Origin: Paraglaciecola algarum
GTDB taxonomy: Bacteria; Pseudomonadota; Gammaproteobacteria; Enterobacterales; Alteromonadaceae
Reading direction: 5' to 3'
NCBI RefSeq assembly: GCF_021532655.1
Contig: NZ_JAKGAS010000004.1
Span: 248,001-312,000 of the forward strand
Length of the DNA: 64,000 nucleotides
The translations under genes were made by a program, and so were the position numbers. Shown in pieces: positions 8,738 through 17,200 of the stretch. Each line of letters starts with the position of its first letter. Within the stretch, counting starts at the first letter, position 1. Under the pieces are notes generated by a model, which saw nothing but the letters and a program-made list of their open reading frames with translations, had not been told where the DNA came from and did not search any database.

Positions 8738-9211
8738 AATGACGTTCCTCAAAGTTTAAATATTACTAATCTCAAGCGAAATCTTTAAAACAACTTATTT
8801 ATTTGCTTATAAAGATCAATCCCACCCGAATCGAACTAATTTTCATTTAAAAAAGCGGGGGTACTCAAAATACATTTAGATTTACCTTTGAATTAAACAA
8901 CACTGCTCCAGATTTTACGTGTAATAAAAAGCATAAACCTAACAATGTAGCTAACTAATTAACTTATAATTAACATACATTACACATAATACATTTATTA
9001 TTTTGTATTACAATATACAAAAAACATATCTTTAGAAGGAATTTGAAATTCGACGATTAAAAAGCCGTCATTTTTTTTACAAGGGTTTAATATTTAATGA
9101 AAATCTCAAACGATGTTTTTATTGAAAAGACGTTAGCGAGCGGATAAAAATTTAATAACGAAAACAACAGTATCGTAATGCTAATTTTAATAAAAGAATA
9201 TGAGACAGTGT
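8738..9211. promoter_or_regulatory. AT-rich leader/promoter region of the TonB-receptor locus
   Basis: This 474-nt gap holds no plausible gene. It is very AT-rich and probably carries the promoter of the receptor operon, read leftwards. An interrupted palindrome at 9003-9020 has 6-bp arms TTGTAT and ATACAA around six bases and could be an operator, but such sequences arise easily in AT-rich DNA. No clear -35/-10 pair stands out. A GAGGAA ribosome site precedes the receptor start. Confidence 0.35.
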
Positions 9212-9427
9212 TTACGCTTCTTCACCATTGTATTGGCTGGCCAAATCGTCTAATTCAGAACAAGTATAATCAAAACCCTTGCCATCAAACTCATAGGTTA
9301 TTTTTACTGACTCAGAGCCATTGAATAATTTTGCTTTTACCTCAGCCACAGGCCAGTGTTTTAACTCATTTAAAAACCGGTTAGCCACTTGCGCTGAGGT
9401 AAATTGATATCGAATTTCTGTTTGCAT
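9212..9427 (-). CDS. Small conserved-looking hypothetical protein
   Basis: A 71-residue soluble protein starting MQTEIRYQFTSAQ, with an N-terminal half that could fold as beta-alpha (ANRFLNELKHW) and a C-terminal half with strands SVKITYEF and FDYTCSELDDLASQY. There is no signal peptide, membrane segment or metal motif. The ATG start is preceded by GAGG/AACC-like sequence within 12 nt. It stands alone, separated from its neighbours by the receptor promoter region and the 296-bp repeat. I do not recognise a family and give no function. The regular codon use and balanced composition make it more likely real than a chance frame. Confidence 0.55.
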   Translation of the reverse strand: MQTEIRYQFTSAQVANRFLNELKHWPVAEVKAKLFNGSESVKITYEFDGKGFDYTCSELDDLASQYNGEEA

Positions 9428-9491
9428 ATTTGAGGTTCTTAATTTTGATGCTAGTTGTTTAAGGGCTGCAGTTTGTGCAATTTTAGCCTTT

Positions 9492-9787
9492 ATACCATTC
9501 CATCTTAATATGTGATCACTCAGAGTGCATCCAGCGGATTTTGATTGAGGCGTCGCTATACAGTAATGGTTGTTCCCTTTTAAATAGTGAGAACCAGCTC
9601 TTTTTAAAAAGATAAGCGCAAAACTCGCTGGGGAACTCCTTTCAGGCGAGTTTTAAAAGAGCTTACACTGCGTTGCATGAGTTTGAAAGAGCACTAGCTG
9701 TCTTTTAATAAAGAGCTGTCAATCATGCGCCTTGTTTAAGCTCTTTTAAACTCTCGCTGAGTGATGCATATTAAGATGGAATGGTAT
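9492..9787. repeat. 296-bp repeat with 21-bp perfect inverted ends (copy 1)
   Basis: The ends are exact inverted repeats of ATACCATTCCATCTTAATATG, and a further TCACTCAG pair follows after two or three unmatched bases. A second copy of the same length lies at 50493-50788, about 92 percent identical by eye. The interior has no open frame of note but holds several copies in both orientations of the block AGCTCTTTTAAA, so it could fold extensively. There is no clear target-site duplication. This looks like a miniature inverted-repeat element or a large intergenic repeat family. Confidence 0.85.
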
Positions 9788-10003
9788 TAGTCAAGGGGAA
9801 ATTTAATTTCAATATTTAGGCTTAAAGCATTTGCAGATTTAAAACCTATGGATTATTTAATTTTGTAAGACTAATATGAATAATCTGGTTCTAACTTATA
9901 AGGAAAATAAAACTAAATTCAATTTGGGGGTTTAATCTTTTTAGATCGTCCCAAAGTCTATGTTGAACAACAAGTAAAAACGTTAATTGAAAAAGGAATA
10001 CCT

Positions 10004-10360
10004 ATGAAAGTAAATATTTCCGGTCACCATGTAGAAATCAGCAACGGCGTTAAAGAACATGTAGAGCAAAAATTAGCAAAACTTGCTAGTCACTTTCCTT
10101 CTCTTATTTCCATCGACAGCATCATCACCAAAGAACATGGTGAGTTTCAAGTTGAACTCGTTACCAATTATGAAAATACCCGAATTGCCACCTCTGGTAA
10201 TGATAAAGTCATGTACCCCGCCATTGCTAAAGCAGCTAAAAAGTTGGATGCTGCCTTGAGTCATCGTAAAGGACAAGTTAAGGGGGATTTACACAAGAAA
10301 CCGGTAACAGATGCACCAGAAATTGCCGTAGATATTATTCAAGGTATGGAGCTTAATTAA
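10004..10360 (+). CDS. hpf: Ribosome hibernation promoting factor (HPF/YfiA family)
   Basis: A 118-residue protein that binds the 30S decoding region in slow growth and inactivates ribosomes. The beta-alpha-beta-beta-beta-alpha layout is visible: MKVNISGHHVEISNGVKEHVEQKLAKLASHF, then strands ISIDSIITKE and FQVELVTNY, then the helix MYPAIAKAAKKLDAALSHRKGQVKGD. The second helix ends in the conserved basic KxxxxLDxxLxxRKxxxK pattern. A tail of about 20 residues follows. It is a short HPF: the dimerisation domain of long HPF is absent. The ATG is preceded by a purine-rich AAAAAGGAA site, and a strong terminator follows. It stands as a single gene. HPF and YfiA are hard to separate by eye, so the symbol is tentative. 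Confidence 0.88.
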   Translation: MKVNISGHHVEISNGVKEHVEQKLAKLASHFPSLISIDSIITKEHGEFQVELVTNYENTRIATSGNDKVMYPAIAKAAKKLDAALSHRKGQVKGDLHKKPVTDAPEIAVDIIQGMELN

Positions 10361-10382
10361 ATACCATTAATTTTTAAAAACA

Positions 10383-10409
10383 AAAGCGAGTTTTCACTCG
10401 CTTTTTTTG
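10383..10409 (+). terminator. Rho-independent terminator after hpf
   Basis: Stem AAGCGAG/CTCGCTT with a TTTTCA loop, followed by a run of seven T bases, 22 nt after the hpf stop. Confidence 0.85.
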
Positions 10410-10451
10410 TAACCCAAACCCACATTTTCAAATTACATAAGTAATGTTCAA

Positions 10452-11567
10452 CTAATGGGCTGCTTCATCAGAGCTTTCAACTGCCACGTTTTCTGCTCGG
10501 GTAACTGGATAGCCCATGTTCATCCAACCAAAAATCCCCTCATACAAAACCGCTGTTTTTGTATAACCCAATTTAGCTAATTTTTCGATAACATGCACCG
10601 CAGCAGCACGCGGGCATGAACAATACGCTACAATTTGTACATCTTTGGGTAATGCAGTCACTTTATCTTCCAAGTCTTTGTAATAAGGGAATGGGATAGC
10701 TCCCTCTATGTGCGCACGCTGCCACACAGATGTAACACGTGTATCCAGTAACACCATTTTGTTCTTGGCTTTTAACGCAGCATATAATTGCTTGGACGAC
10801 ACAAATTTATCTTCCGTGAGCATAAAGTTAGGTGATGAGTTTTGTGGATTAATCACATATTCGTCTGGGCTAGGTATTTCTCTAAGTACTGGCTTAGTTA
10901 ATGTCCAACCACTGGCCTTGCTGCGAATGAAAGCGGTGACATTGTCGATATCTTGTTCTGATAACATTCCTGAAAAAGCGACCATAGGCGTGTCTTGTCG
11001 ACCGTGCTCAATAGCATATCGAATAAATTCATCTTTATTGTGGGCTAATGCAGATTGATTGCCTAATGCAGGCGCATTCACTCCCTCGCCATTTTTACCA
11101 TGACAACTCGCACAGTTTTGTTGATATACCACTTCTCCGCGCACTATATCTCCGATGACGGCTGACTCCGTTAATTTTTTGCGCTCAGCTCCAGATTGCC
11201 AAAACAACCAATAGGTTAGATCCCACACCTCATCCAACGTCATCGGCCCACCTACTTCGTCTAGATAACCACCCATGGCAGTGCCGTCTCTACCATAAGA
11301 AATAGGCCGTAAGATAGAATGAGGTACACCAGATTCAAATAAACTTTTACTACGTAACGATGGAGCATGATCATTTACATGTCCTTGTCGATTTTCTCCA
11401 TGGCATAAAATACAATATTTTTTATAGTTCGAAGCCGCTCGAATTGTTTGCTCGTCGCTTAACTTTCGGGGAGGCTGCTGTTTTTCGTATACACGTTGAG
11501 CCACACTATTGGCAGTATATAAACTGCACACAAGCATCATTAAAATACTTATTAAGAATATTTTCAT
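10452..11567 (-). CDS. Secreted di-haem cytochrome c fused to a rhodanese domain
   Basis: A 371-residue exported protein. An N-terminal signal peptide (about 1-23, ending SVA) is followed by two class I cytochrome c domains. The haem motifs are CILCH at 52-56 and CASCH at 152-156, with candidate axial methionines downstream (GTAMGGY and TPMVAFSGM). From about 250 to 355 there is a rhodanese-like domain with LLDTR, an HIEGAIPFPY segment and the active loop YCSCPRAAA. The likely catalytic cysteine is 316, with another at 318. The joined domains suggest periplasmic electron transfer coupled to sulfur or persulfide chemistry, but no substrate can be named. It is a single gene, divergent from the receiver/TPR gene. 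Confidence 0.85.
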   Translation of the reverse strand: MKIFLISILMMLVCSLYTANSVAQRVYEKQQPPRKLSDEQTIRAASNYKKYCILCHGENRQGHVNDHAPSLRSKSLFESGVPHSILRPISYGRDGTAMGGYLDEVGGPMTLDEVWDLTYWLFWQSGAERKKLTESAVIGDIVRGEVVYQQNCASCHGKNGEGVNAPALGNQSALAHNKDEFIRYAIEHGRQDTPMVAFSGMLSEQDIDNVTAFIRSKASGWTLTKPVLREIPSPDEYVINPQNSSPNFMLTEDKFVSSKQLYAALKAKNKMVLLDTRVTSVWQRAHIEGAIPFPYYKDLEDKVTALPKDVQIVAYCSCPRAAAVHVIEKLAKLGYTKTAVLYEGIFGWMNMGYPVTRAENVAVESSDEAAH

Positions 11568-11804
11568 TACCCGCTTTCCTTGTTGGTTGGTTGCTCCAGT
11601 ATAGCCACATAATTAATTTGATTTTTATCATTGTAAGCAATCAAGTAGCGAGTGACATAGATACTGGTAACTTTTTATTCAATGATTATTACTTATAGAC
11701 AAAATTTTTTATTCACTCTTCATAAAAACTAGACAATTGGTCAATACAGGAATAAATTATAATTTCGCATATAAATCGTTGATTTGTATTATAAAGGACT
11801 AAGT

Positions 11805-13451
11805 TTGATCAAAATTCCGCAACAAAAACCTTCAGCGCTATTAGAAGTTCTGATCATAGATGGTCAATCGTTAGTACATACTTTAGTTAAATCTGCTTTA
11901 TTAGATGCTGGTATTCAACAAGTTCAAAGTGCCCACGATGCCTATGCCGCAATTCGTCTATGTGAAGAAACTGACTTCGATATGATACTTATAGCTTTCG
12001 ATGTTCGAAGTGACAAAGATGGATTTAATTTATTAGAAGAATTGAAGTTCAAAGGTCATATTACCAAAACAACCTGCGTAGTGTTTTTAAGTGCTGATAC
12101 CACTCAAGGATTAGTCAATTGCGTTGTAGAAATGGAACCAACAGACTTTTGGGTAAAACCATTAGATAGCTCAAAAGTTAAGAAACGTGTTCAACAAATT
12201 TTGTTAATCGAAAAGAAGCTCTACGCATTACGGTATTGTTTTGATCAAGCTGAATATCCTACGGCTATTTATTATGCAGAACGACAATTACAAGACGAGA
12301 GTTTAGCCCTCTATTTTCCGCACATTAATCGCCTCATTGGCCGTAGTTTATTTAATTTAGCTGAATACCAAGAAGCCTATGACTTTTATTTAAAATTAAC
12401 TAAAGAATACGATTATGCTTGGGTACAAGTTGGGCTAGCCGCGACTTTATTAAAATTAGGTAAGATAGAAGAAGCCAATAAGTTAGCTAAAATTTTGCTT
12501 GAACGAGATGATACTCGTTTTGCCACTTATGATTTATTAGCCGAATACCATATTGATAAAGAAGAATATCAAATAGGTTACGAGATAATCCAAGAAGCGA
12601 CAAAACTTGCCCCTAGAAGTTTAGAAAGAAATAAAAAATCATGGAATTTAGCCAGACTTAATCATGACAGAATGGGGCAGTATGTTGCTACCAGAAATAT
12701 GGCAAAATATGCCAAAAATTCAATCCACGACTCCCCTGATTTAACAGTTAATGTGATCCGCTCATCTCTGGATTTAGCCTCCACTATGTCTGACGCTGAA
12801 GCCGGAAAACTATTAACGTCAACCGAAAAAACCATTGAGCGTTTACTAAAAGAACATAGTTCAGCTAGTGATCTTACGGACCAACTTAATGTCATTCAAG
12901 CCCGTATTCTTAATCTGAGAAATAACAAAAAAGATGCTGAAGACTTAATGACAAACAATGTAAAAGTTAAAATTGGGCCTGATTTTGAAAATAATTTAGA
13001 TAAGATAAAAGCTTTCCATGAAGTAGGATTATGGGAACAGTCCATGTCTTTATTAGATCAATTAAAGTCTGACTTTCACCATGATTCTTTCACTGGAAAA
13101 GTACTCTCAGAATACCTCGAGCAAGAGTCTAAAGAACGTCAAAGTGTAAGGTATACACCCAAAGAATTAGGCGAAATGGCTTCCGCTCATTACAAAAACA
13201 AACGCTTTAGACCGGCCTACAACTTGTTATGTCAAGCCTTTCAGCTGACTCCTACAAATCCGAACATTGCCTTAAGCTTATTGAAAGTTTTAGTCAAACT
13301 AGCAGAAGATATAAACTTGAAGGCTGAGGAAGAAGAGCAAGCGAAAAATTGTTTACACATGTTAGAAAACGAGAAGCTAAAAGAAAACCAGTTAAAAAAC
13401 TTTATCGCATATAAAAAATCTTTGAAAGGAACAGGCTTGTTTCAAGAATAA
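11805..13451 (+). CDS. Receiver-like domain plus TPR repeat protein
   Basis: Predicted 548-residue cytoplasmic protein. The TTG at 11805 is chosen as start because AAAGGA sits 6 nt upstream; another TTG 21 nt earlier lacks a site. Residues about 14-140 have the CheY-like layout: LIIDGQS near 16-22, DFDMILIAFDVRSDKDG at 57-73, FLSAD, and DFWVKPLD. The position that normally holds the phosphorylated aspartate appears to be Ala64, and the second acid of the DD pair is Gly20, so phosphorylation is doubtful. From about 150 onward are TPR-like helix pairs such as the segments around YQEAYDFYLKLTKEYDYAW and NKRFRPAYNLLCQAFQLTPTNP. Related receiver-TPR proteins are common in Alteromonadales, with unclear roles. 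No kinase gene is adjacent. Confidence 0.78.
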   Translation: MIKIPQQKPSALLEVLIIDGQSLVHTLVKSALLDAGIQQVQSAHDAYAAIRLCEETDFDMILIAFDVRSDKDGFNLLEELKFKGHITKTTCVVFLSADTTQGLVNCVVEMEPTDFWVKPLDSSKVKKRVQQILLIEKKLYALRYCFDQAEYPTAIYYAERQLQDESLALYFPHINRLIGRSLFNLAEYQEAYDFYLKLTKEYDYAWVQVGLAATLLKLGKIEEANKLAKILLERDDTRFATYDLLAEYHIDKEEYQIGYEIIQEATKLAPRSLERNKKSWNLARLNHDRMGQYVATRNMAKYAKNSIHDSPDLTVNVIRSSLDLASTMSDAEAGKLLTSTEKTIERLLKEHSSASDLTDQLNVIQARILNLRNNKKDAEDLMTNNVKVKIGPDFENNLDKIKAFHEVGLWEQSMSLLDQLKSDFHHDSFTGKVLSEYLEQESKERQSVRYTPKELGEMASAHYKNKRFRPAYNLLCQAFQLTPTNPNIALSLLKVLVKLAEDINLKAEEEEQAKNCLHMLENEKLKENQLKNFIAYKKSLKGTGLFQE

Positions 13452-13572
13452 CTCATCGAATAAATGACTTTATTACTGAGTTTAAATAAAGCCAGGCAAC
13501 ACATTGGCATTTATGCATAAGATTAAGGTAGGATTATCACCTTCGAATAATTATGCTGTGTTAGGAATTACA

Positions 13573-13731
13573 ATGAAAAAATTAGTCGCTCTAGTGTTAA
13601 TGAGTTTTTTATTAGTGAGCTGTGCTCCAGAGATCGGAAGTCCAGAGTGGTGTGCTCAAATGAAAGAAAAACCTAAAGGTGACTGGACAGCCACCGAAGC
13701 TAAGGACTTTGCCAAGCACTGTATTTTTTAA
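13573..13731 (+). CDS. Small DUF3012-type lipoprotein
   Basis: A 52-residue lipoprotein. The ATG at 13573 has TAGGAA 6 nt upstream and starts the signal peptide directly; longer in-frame versions begin with an unlikely leader. The signal MKKLVALVLMSFLLVSC places the lipidated cysteine at residue 17. The mature part has the pattern EIGSPEWC, MKEKPKGDWTA and a final AKHC, which I recognise as the DUF3012 family of small gammaproteobacterial lipoproteins. Function is unknown. Two further cysteines in the mature chain could form a disulfide. It is convergent with the pilus operon and shares a terminator hairpin with it. Confidence 0.8.
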   Translation: MKKLVALVLMSFLLVSCAPEIGSPEWCAQMKEKPKGDWTATEAKDFAKHCIF

Positions 13732-13748
13732 AAATATAAGCTTAACAA

Positions 13749-13777
13749 GTTAGGTGAAATGACTTATTTCACCTAAC
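13749..13777. terminator. Bidirectional hairpin between the DUF3012 gene and pilE
   Basis: A perfect 12-bp stem (GTTAGGTGAAAT and ATTTCACCTAAC) with a 5-nt loop lies between two convergent genes. Its right arm overlaps the stop codon of the pilin gene. T-runs are weak on both sides, so termination is likely but not certain. Confidence 0.65.
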
Positions 13778-14246
13778 ACTTCCAACAAAATTCATCATTA
13801 CCTATGCTACCACTATTATTAGCATCCCAAGCTCGTCGACCATCTCCGTATAAATAAACACTACCATCTCCAGCTTGCACACTACTGGATAATGGTCGAG
13901 CTTCAACAACATAACTAGTGCCTGTTGCAACCGTTATTAATAAATTATAAGAACGATTTGCGTAAGGCTCAGCTGAAGGTGAATGACCATGAAAAATGGC
14001 TGGCGTACCTGTATTTGCCGCTGATTGCGCGGCCCCCTCGTAGGTAAATGCTGCCGCTTTATGACGTTCCATAGCAGCACCTAAGCTCATTAAATCGGCC
14101 TGCGCAGCCGCGCGATTGCTGCTCACCATGAAGCCTTGATAACTTGGATATGCCACCATAGTTAACACCCCAACGATAGCAACAACCACCATAAGTTCGA
14201 CTAAAGAAAACCCGCGTAAATTGACTTTACTGTTTACTTTATCCAT
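13773..14246 (-). CDS. pilE: Type IV pilus minor pilin, PilE-like
   Basis: A 157-residue pseudopilin. The chosen ATG overlaps the pilY1 stop as TGATG, with GAGAGA just upstream, which indicates translational coupling; a TTG nine codons earlier is less likely. A short basic leader ends at G, followed by the type III prepilin motif FSLVELMVVVAIVGVL, with the conserved glutamate five residues after the cleavage site. A hydrophobic helix and a small globular domain with a C-terminal CWKC cysteine pair follow. It is the last gene of the pilV-pilW-pilX-pilY1-pilE operon, the order seen in Pseudomonas. Minor pilins of this set prime pilus assembly and help carry PilY1 to the surface. Confidence 0.87.
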   Translation of the reverse strand: MDKVNSKVNLRGFSLVELMVVVAIVGVLTMVAYPSYQGFMVSSNRAAAQADLMSLGAAMERHKAAAFTYEGAAQSAANTGTPAIFHGHSPSAEPYANRSYNLLITVATGTSYVVEARPLSSSVQAGDGSVYLYGDGRRAWDANNSGSIGNDEFCWKC

Positions 14247-17200
14247 CACTGTCTCTCTGTTTCTGTTTTCCAACTGCTTTTCTGTACTCGTTCAAAATTA
14301 CTATGAATGTTTTCAGCTAAACATTCAAATTCTGAACCACAGGCTTTTTTGTTACCATTTGCATCTAACTCAATGACAGTTGAGGCACATTCAGTCCCTA
14401 AACATATAATTGGCTTAATTATATCCTCAATCAGTATTTTTGTATCTGGTGCAATACCTGTTTGTTTTAACTGAGCATGACGATCAACATGTTCTTGAGT
14501 ATTATTATTATTTAAATCAGAAACCGAATTACCATTTATTAATTGTACTAGATAAGCTCTACTGTTACCCGTTGGGGGAGCGCAAGAGCTGGTGCTTGCC
14601 GACGCAGGCAAGTAGGTTGTAAACACTATCTGATAATCTAGAATTAACGGAGACGCTAATACTTTTTCACCACCTGTGGTTAGTTTAATCATCCAACCTT
14701 CCTTACTTGCAAACTGTAAGGTTTCTAAATTTTTAGTAGTGGTGTTTGATGACGTTAATAGATGATTGGTAGCATCATACAGGTCAGTTAATGACAGTTT
14801 AGTGCTTGGTAAAGTATTAAATCCATTCGCATCGAACTCAAATACACCTTTATCTTTTACCATATAGAAATGGTCTTCAATTACAGTATTTAACGGATGT
14901 GCACGGAACCCTGAACCTACCGCAACGGCATAATAGTGCTCATCACCTAAGCTCACTTCCGACACATCTGGTCCATAATAAAAACGTCTATTATTAGCAT
15001 CAGTCGTACCACCAAAATCAGCTAACAAACCACCTGTTACTAAGTCACCAACAGACTCTCCATTATGAATATCCAACCTAAATAGCTGGCCACCAGTATC
15101 AGCCACATACATATGATCGGCAAAGCCATCGTTTTCTCGGTCAATTACCGAGATCCTTGCCGGAATACTGTATTGCATATCAGTTAAGTTTAAGTCTGCC
15201 CCCGTTTTACTTGCAGACCAAATTAAGGCACCCGTATCTGCATCCACAATAAACACAGCATTACCCATAGTGTCTGCGCTACGCGTCAACTTACTATCTT
15301 GATCTTCATCATATCCGCCACCAAATATCAGTACGTTTTTACTGGTTGAGCCGACTCTTATCTTAGTCACTGTGGGTTTAGACCAGGTTTGGCCTAAATC
15401 CGCAAAATCACCCACACCACCTTTAATTTCGAACAACAGACTTGGCGAGGATTTATTTGTTATATCAAAGGCATAATAGTTTCTGCCACCTCTACGCATA
15501 CCCACATATAAATATTTGTTTGCGCCAGCCGTTCTAAGCACCATGTCACCATCTAACCCATATATATGAGAAAATGTGGATGAATCTTTATACAAATCGT
15601 ATAAGTTAGCTAATAATTCCTTTGGAATAACCGCAAAATTCTCTTCACCGGTGTCAGGGTCAAATGAGTGTAAAAAGCCATGGTTGGTAGCAACAAACAC
15701 CGCACTTTCGGTTAGAGAATAATTAACGATAACAGGTTGCGAGTGAATCGGATCTCCCATTGCCTGTCTAGCGTCATTAGCAAACCCGTCTGCATCATCA
15801 TCCTTAACATCCACGCCTCTGGCCCACTTTAAGACAGTGTCTCTTGTCGCACTTGGATCAGCAGCAGATGCCACGGCTAAATCAGCAATTGTGAGGTTAG
15901 TATTTGATTCATGCAATAAATTGGCTGACTGAATAATGGTTCCCGCACCACTAATAACATAGGCATCTCTAGGTAGTCCCATTTGGCCTGCAGTACCACC
16001 ACTTCTAACGTCATTACCGTCTACTAATAAAGACCAAAAACTATGCGAACTATCACTAAAGAATCCAGTGACACTATCCACTGCATTGAGGTCATTTTTA
16101 TCTAAAATGTCAGAACCATCTAACCTGTATCTCTTAACATTACCAGGCCAAATTGTCCCTTCAGCAGGTTTAAACAAGGCAAAATACAACTCATCATTAT
16201 GAGTCAGTCTGTTTAACTGGTTAACCGCTACACCGGGCGAAACAAAGGTCGCATTTACATCTTTTACAGTTTTCAATATAGAAGAAAATACATCGACTAA
16301 ATCTGCCGTATTATCCGCTGTATAAAAATCACCATTACCATTAATTGCCAAGTCATTCAAAAACGCATTGGCAGTAGATCCGGCTGAAAAGCCGATTGTA
16401 TGTGTCATCACTCGTGTATCAATGACCGACTCGTCACCATCACCAATATTTCTTGCCAGATCTAAGCCACATTTTTCTCCGCCAGATCCGCGACAACTGA
16501 TGCCTAATAAAGATTCAATTTTAGAAACACTGTGGTTGTTGTTAGCGACACCATCAGACAAAAGCACAATATGATTATTGGTTTGGCAAACTTTATCTGT
16601 CACTGGGCTAATGTATTTAGCTCCGGTTGGAATATATTCATTCACACAATCTGAACTACTTAAGTTATCCGCTGTACACCCAGAAGGTAATACCGAATCA
16701 GCCCCTAAATAAGATAACCTGTGACTGACACGGGTGTTTTTTCTAATGGTAGAATTTACATTACTTTGACCACGGTGTAATCCGTAATCTACATCTAAAC
16801 CACCAAAATAACTCGCGGCTTCATACATAGTGTCCACAATAGGCGTATATCCATTAGCCGCCAAAGAATCCACCTGACTAATTAAATGCTCTCTGACCGT
16901 AGAAGTTTGACCAGGAGTCGCTGCACCTTCGTATTCTATCACTAACTTTACCGTTCCCGAGGGTTTACCATTATATGTATAAGCGCCCCTCACCCCTACA
17001 AAATCAGAAAATATAAACATCATGTCGTTGCCTGAATCCCATCCACTTCGATTGACTATAGATTGAACGATTGAGGCAACTGAAGGAGTTTGATAGGTGT
17101 AATTCTTAATCCACCTCGGTATGTTAGTCCAAGGGACTGAGCCCGTTTTAGGTTTGTTTCTTTGCAAATATCTTGAATAATTTCTGAAACTACTTGGGTC

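Noticed and set aside
9003..9020. Palindromic operator for the TonB-receptor promoter
   Set aside because: The arms are only 6 bp in very AT-rich DNA, so chance is a good explanation; it is mentioned only within the promoter-region entry.
9492..9787. Insertion sequence with a transposase
   Set aside because: The element is only 296 bp and has no open frame that could encode a transposase, so it is listed as a repeat.
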